Part shown: in pieces, positions 5,827-8,392 of the stretch
Layout: every line of letters starts with the position of its first letter
Position numbering within the stretch: position 1 is the stretch's first letter
Assembly: GCA_024635815.1 (NCBI GenBank)
Contig: JAGXIG010000023.1
Coordinates: 1 to 8,392, forward strand
Direction of reading: 5' to 3'
DNA: 8,392 nucleotides
From: Salegentibacter sp.
GTDB taxonomy: Bacteria > Bacteroidota > Bacteroidia > Flavobacteriales > Flavobacteriaceae
The notes under the pieces: model-generated
What the model was told of the DNA's origin: nothing
Databases searched by the model: none
Seen by the model: only the letters and a program-made list of their open reading frames with translations
Position numbers and translations under genes: made by a program

Positions 5827-7755
5827 ATGAGTAAAATAATTGGAATTGACTTAGGTACTACCAACTCTTGCGTCGCCGTAATGGAAGGTAACGAGCCTAC
5901 GGTAATACCTAATGCCGAAGGAAAAAGAACTACACCTTCTGTTATCGCATTTGTAGAAGGTGGCGAAATAAAAGTTGGTGACCCGGCCAAGCGTCAGGCA
6001 GTAACTAACCCAGAAAAAACTATTTCGTCTATTAAACGTTTTATGGGGAACAAATATTCTGAATCTTCTAAAGAAGCAGGAAGGGTTCCTTATAAAGTGG
6101 TGAAAGGTGATAATGATACACCTCGTGTAGATGTCGACGGAAGAAAATATACTCCGCAGGAACTTTCTGCAATGGTACTTCAAAAAATGAAGAAAACCGC
6201 AGAAGATTATCTTGGACATGATGTAACTGAAGCGGTTATTACCGTACCTGCTTACTTTAACGATTCTCAGCGTCAGGCTACTAAAGAAGCCGGAGAGATC
6301 GCTGGATTAAAAGTAAGCCGAATTATTAACGAGCCAACCGCAGCAGCACTTGCTTACGGACTTGATAAAAAATCTCAGGACCAAAAAATCGCTGTATATG
6401 ACCTTGGTGGTGGTACTTTTGATATCTCTATCCTTGAATTAGGTGATGGAGTATTTGAAGTGTTATCTACAAATGGTGATACTCACCTTGGTGGTGACGA
6501 TTTTGATGAGGTATTAATCGATTATCTTGCAGATACTTTCCAAAAGGCTGAAGATATTGATCTAAGAAAAGACCCAATGGCACTTCAGCGTTTAAAAGAA
6601 GCTGCTGAAAAAGCTAAAATCGAGTTGTCTTCTTCAACTCAAACCGAAATTAATTTGCCATATGTAACGGCAACTTCAAGCGGACCAAAACACCTTGTAG
6701 AAACTATTAGTCGTTCTAAGTTTGAGCAATTGGCTTCAGAATTGGTAACTCGTTCTATGGATCCTGTTAAAAAAGCACTTAGCGATGCAGGGCTTTCAAC
6801 AAGCGATATAGACGAAGTAATTCTAGTTGGTGGTTCTACCCGTATTCCTAAAATTCAGGAAGAAGTAGAAGCATTCTTTGGTAAGAAACCTTCTAAAGGG
6901 GTTAACCCAGATGAGGTTGTTGCTATTGGTGCAGCTATTCAGGGTGGTGTATTAACCGGAGATGTAAAAGATGTATTGTTACTTGATGTTACTCCACTTT
7001 CTTTAGGTATTGAAACTATGGGAGGAGTGAACACAAAATTGATTGAATCTAACACTACCATTCCAACCAAGAAGTCACAAACGTTCTCTACCGCGGCAGA
7101 TAATCAGCCTTCAGTAGAAATCCACGTGTTGCAGGGAGAACGTCCAATGGCGGCAGATAATAAAACAATTGGTAGATTCCACTTAGATGGAATTCCACCA
7201 GCGCCAAGAGGAACACCTCAAATTGAAGTAACGTTTGATATTGATGCCAATGGTATCATTAAAGTAAGTGCTACAGATAAAGCAAGCGGAAAATCTCAGG
7301 ATATTCGTATCGAGGCTTCTTCAGGATTAACCGAGGAGGAAATCGAGAAAATGAAGAAAGAAGCTGAAGCAAATGCTGAAAGCGATAAGAAAACCAAAGA
7401 AAAAGTAGATAAGCTTAACGAAGCTGATTCTATGATCTTCCAAACCGAAAAGCAGTTAAAAGAATTTGGTGATAAGATTTCTGAAGACAAGAAGAAGCCG
7501 GTAGAAGAAGCTTTAGAAGAATTGAAGAAAGCTTACGAAACCAAAGAGCTGGATCAAATAACTCCCGCTTTAGATAAATTGAACGAAGCCTGGAAAACAG
7601 CTTCTGAAGAAATGTATAAAGCACAAGCTGAAGCTCAGGGCGGACAGGCAGGACCACAACAAGGTGCTACGGGAGCCCAGGGCGGTGCACAAGCCGGAGG
7701 AGACGCTAAAAGCGGAGACGATGTAGAAGATGTAGATTTTGAAGAAGTGAAGTAA
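5827..7755 (+). CDS. dnaK: Molecular chaperone DnaK (Hsp70)
   Basis: ATP-driven cytoplasmic chaperone that binds exposed hydrophobic segments, working with DnaJ and GrpE. The 642-residue chain is complete. The nucleotide-binding domain (1-382) starts [18 protein letters not shown] and has the catalytic lysine K70, the phosphate-2 motif DLGGGTFD (192-199) and the adenosine motif VGGSTRIP (334-341). The interdomain linker VLLLDVTPL is at 383-391. The beta-sandwich substrate-binding domain runs to about 500, followed by the charged helical lid (about 501-600). A Gly/Gln/Ala-rich flexible tail (about 603-628) ends in an acidic EDVDFEEVK tip. The ATG at 5827 matches the family start; no Shine-Dalgarno is present, as is usual in the phylum. 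grpE and dnaJ are not next to it, and it appears monocistronic, ending at a strong terminator. Regulation may run through the palindrome and the sigma-54-like sequence upstream. Confidence 0.99.
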   Translation: MSKIIGIDLGTTNSCVAVMEGNEPTVIPNAEGKRTTPSVIAFVEGGEIKVGDPAKRQAVTNPEKTISSIKRFMGNKYSESSKEAGRVPYKVVKGDNDTPRVDVDGRKYTPQELSAMVLQKMKKTAEDYLGHDVTEAVITVPAYFNDSQRQATKEAGEIAGLKVSRIINEPTAAALAYGLDKKSQDQKIAVYDLGGGTFDISILELGDGVFEVLSTNGDTHLGGDDFDEVLIDYLADTFQKAEDIDLRKDPMALQRLKEAAEKAKIELSSSTQTEINLPYVTATSSGPKHLVETISRSKFEQLASELVTRSMDPVKKALSDAGLSTSDIDEVILVGGSTRIPKIQEEVEAFFGKKPSKGVNPDEVVAIGAAIQGGVLTGDVKDVLLLDVTPLSLGIETMGGVNTKLIESNTTIPTKKSQTFSTAADNQPSVEIHVLQGERPMAADNKTIGRFHLDGIPPAPRGTPQIEVTFDIDANGIIKVSATDKASGKSQDIRIEASSGLTEEEIEKMKKEAEANAESDKKTKEKVDKLNEADSMIFQTEKQLKEFGDKISEDKKKPVEEALEELKKAYETKELDQITPALDKLNEAWKTASEEMYKAQAEAQGGQAGPQQGATGAQGGAQAGGDAKSGDDVEDVDFEEVK

Positions 7756-7760
7756 GCAGA

Positions 7761-7800
7761 GAGCTATTATTCAAGCCGCGCAGCGTCTTGAATAATGAGC
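7761..7800. repeat. Long hairpin just after the dnaK stop codon
   Basis: ATTATTCAAG (7766-7775) pairs perfectly with CTTGAATAAT (7787-7796). Inside, CGC/GCG extends the stem past one C-T mismatch, leaving a GCA triloop; outside, GCT/AGC extends it with one bulged G. That gives about 16 paired bases starting 5 bases after the stop codon. No T-run follows, so it is probably not the terminator itself. It may protect the mRNA 3' end or be part of an interspersed palindromic repeat together with the element at 7811. Confidence 0.6.
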
Positions 7801-7810
7801 GAATCGTTTA

Positions 7811-7828
7811 TCCCGACGAAGGTCGGGA
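7811..7828. repeat. Second copy of the TCCCGA-N6-TCGGGA palindrome
   Basis: TCCCGA-CGAAGG-TCGGGA has the same arms as 946-963; here the inner loop bases extend the stem by one more C-G pair. It follows the long hairpin in the dnaK 3' region. Recurrence behind two unrelated genes in under 8 kb argues for a repeat family rather than a gene-specific signal. Confidence 0.6.
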
Positions 7829-7851
7829 TCTCAAAATCTAAGCAAATAACT

Positions 7852-7886
7852 AAAAGCGCAATCAAATAAATGATTGCGCTTTTTTT
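7852..7886 (+). terminator. Intrinsic terminator of dnaK
   Basis: A perfect 10-bp stem, AGCGCAATCA / TGATTGCGCT, with a 6-base AATAAA loop is followed by seven T residues (7880-7886). It is preceded by an A-run that can extend the stem. This is the canonical Rho-independent layout about 100 bases past the dnaK stop. The A-run is short, so activity toward the convergent gene is less certain. Confidence 0.93.
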
Positions 7887-7896
7887 ATGCAATAAA

Positions 7897-7930
7897 TTTC
7901 CTGAAGGATTTTCAAAACCTTGTAGGAATC
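7897..7930. repeat. Imperfect inverted repeat between dnaK terminator and the metal-transporter gene
   Basis: TTTCCTGAAGGATTTT and AAAACCTTGTAGGAA form an imperfect stem with mismatches and a tiny CA loop. It resembles the flavobacterial intergenic palindromes built on AACCT...AGGTT that I know from other genomes. Read on the minus strand it could serve as a weak terminator for the gene ending at 7978, although only a broken T-tract (ATTTATT) follows. Confidence 0.45.
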
Positions 7931-7977
7931 TTTAAAATTGATCAGAGAAATTATGGAGGATAATATTCAGAAGGAAT

Positions 7978-8392
7978 CTAAGCCAAAAAAGTATAATACA
8001 AATACACAAAATTAAAAACCACCAAAAGCGCAAAACAAATTAAGCTGAAAATCTTATAATTCCTGCCCGGGCGGTGTTTTTCAGGCATTTGTTTGCCGGT
8101 GACAAGTTTGTAATTAAACCAGGCCAGAAAAGGAGCCGATAGAAAAGAAAGTCCGGCGGCAAAATCCACCAAAATGGTGAAAGAACCAGATAGGAAATAC
8201 AAGATTGAAAGCGAAAGCACCGGAATAATAAAAATGGAAACACGGTAAATTTTCCATTTGTCTTTCTTGTCTTCAGGCTTATCCTTTTCCGGATTTTTTA
8301 ATTCAGAAATTACTCTCGGATAAGCATCGGTTACCGTTAAAACCGTACTCAACATTGTAATAAAAGCGGCAACACTAATTAAAGGTTTACTC
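7978..8392 (-). CDS. Probable Nramp-family divalent metal transporter, C-terminal part (cut by window edge)
   Basis: The last 137 residues of a membrane protein, open to the right edge; the internal ATG at 8355 is not the real start because the frame continues to base 8392 without a stop. There are about four hydrophobic segments: one ending in MLSTVLTVTDAYPR, one VSIFIIPVLSLSILYFLS, one FTILVDFAAGLSFLSAPFLAWF, and a terminal FSLICFALLVVFNFVYLYY. Between the first two is a very charged loop of Lys, Asp and Glu. The ...STxLTVxDAYPR segment resembles a late helix of bacterial Nramp-like proteins (COG1914), which import Mn or Fe by proton symport. The metal-binding helices 1 and 6 lie outside the window and cannot be checked, so substrate and even family remain provisional. 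It converges on dnaK, separated by the terminator and a repeat. Confidence 0.6.
   Translation of the reverse strand, partial: SKPLISVAAFITMLSTVLTVTDAYPRVISELKNPEKDKPEDKKDKWKIYRVSIFIIPVLSLSILYFLSGSFTILVDFAAGLSFLSAPFLAWFNYKLVTGKQMPEKHRPGRNYKIFSLICFALLVVFNFVYLYYTFLA

Noticed and set aside
5851..6219. Minus-strand frame of 122 codons inside dnaK
   Set aside because: It is fully antisense to the strongly conserved ATPase domain and explained by codon bias of dnaK; no independent signal.
5827..7755. Absence of grpE and dnaJ beside dnaK as an anomaly
   Set aside because: In Bacteroidota dnaK is commonly separate from grpE-dnaJ, so a solitary dnaK is ordinary.
7953..8015. Small plus-strand frame of 20 codons starting at an ATG behind the dnaK terminator
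   Set aside because: It overlaps the 3' end of the convergent transporter gene, is low-complexity Lys/Asn-rich sequence, and has no promoter or family resemblance.

Overview
The window reads as a chromosomal stretch of a member of the Bacteroidota, most likely a marine-type Flavobacteriaceae. Reasons: AT-rich intergenic DNA, Bacteroidota-style -7 elements (TAnnTTTG) instead of sigma-70 boxes, mostly absent Shine-Dalgarno sequences, protein sequences of flavobacterial character (PanB, DnaK, SdaA), and short palindromic intergenic repeats of the sort common in this group. Genus is not determinable by reading alone; a Gramella/Salegentibacter/Zunongwangia-like genome is my guess.

Layout, left to right. 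Positions 1-401 (minus) hold the N-terminal half of panB (pantothenate/CoA synthesis), cut by the window edge. A secreted NTF2/SnoaL-fold protein (465-923, plus) diverges from it. It converges on a lipoprotein of the formylglycine-generating enzyme family (1027-2058, minus). Upstream on the same strand are a zinc alcohol dehydrogenase (2173-3177) with a clear terminator behind it, a CPBP intramembrane protease (3252-3929, TTG start), and a single-chain iron-sulfur L-serine dehydratase, sdaA (4174-5607). A decayed inverted repeat of about 95 bp separates the protease from sdaA. A 219-bp divergent intergenic region then leads to dnaK (5827-7755, plus). It contains a compound palindrome and a sigma-54-like -24/-12 sequence. 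Behind dnaK come three hairpins, the last a textbook intrinsic terminator, then a further imperfect repeat. The right edge holds the C-terminal end of a probable Nramp-type metal transporter (7978-8392, minus), convergent with dnaK.

The genes look like independent transcription units of housekeeping metabolism (CoA precursor synthesis, serine catabolism, aldehyde/alcohol reduction, protein folding, metal transport) plus envelope functions (lipoprotein FGE, CPBP protease, secreted NTF2-like protein). Each is separated from the next by a hairpin, terminator or promoter-like element, and I see no operon of co-functioning genes. I found no mobile element, CRISPR array, RNA gene, toxin-antitoxin pair or defence cassette, and no convincing new multi-gene system. 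The observations most worth following are the regulatory architecture in front of dnaK, the intergenic palindromes, and the lipid-anchored FGE that keeps its catalytic cysteine pair without a sulfatase next to it.
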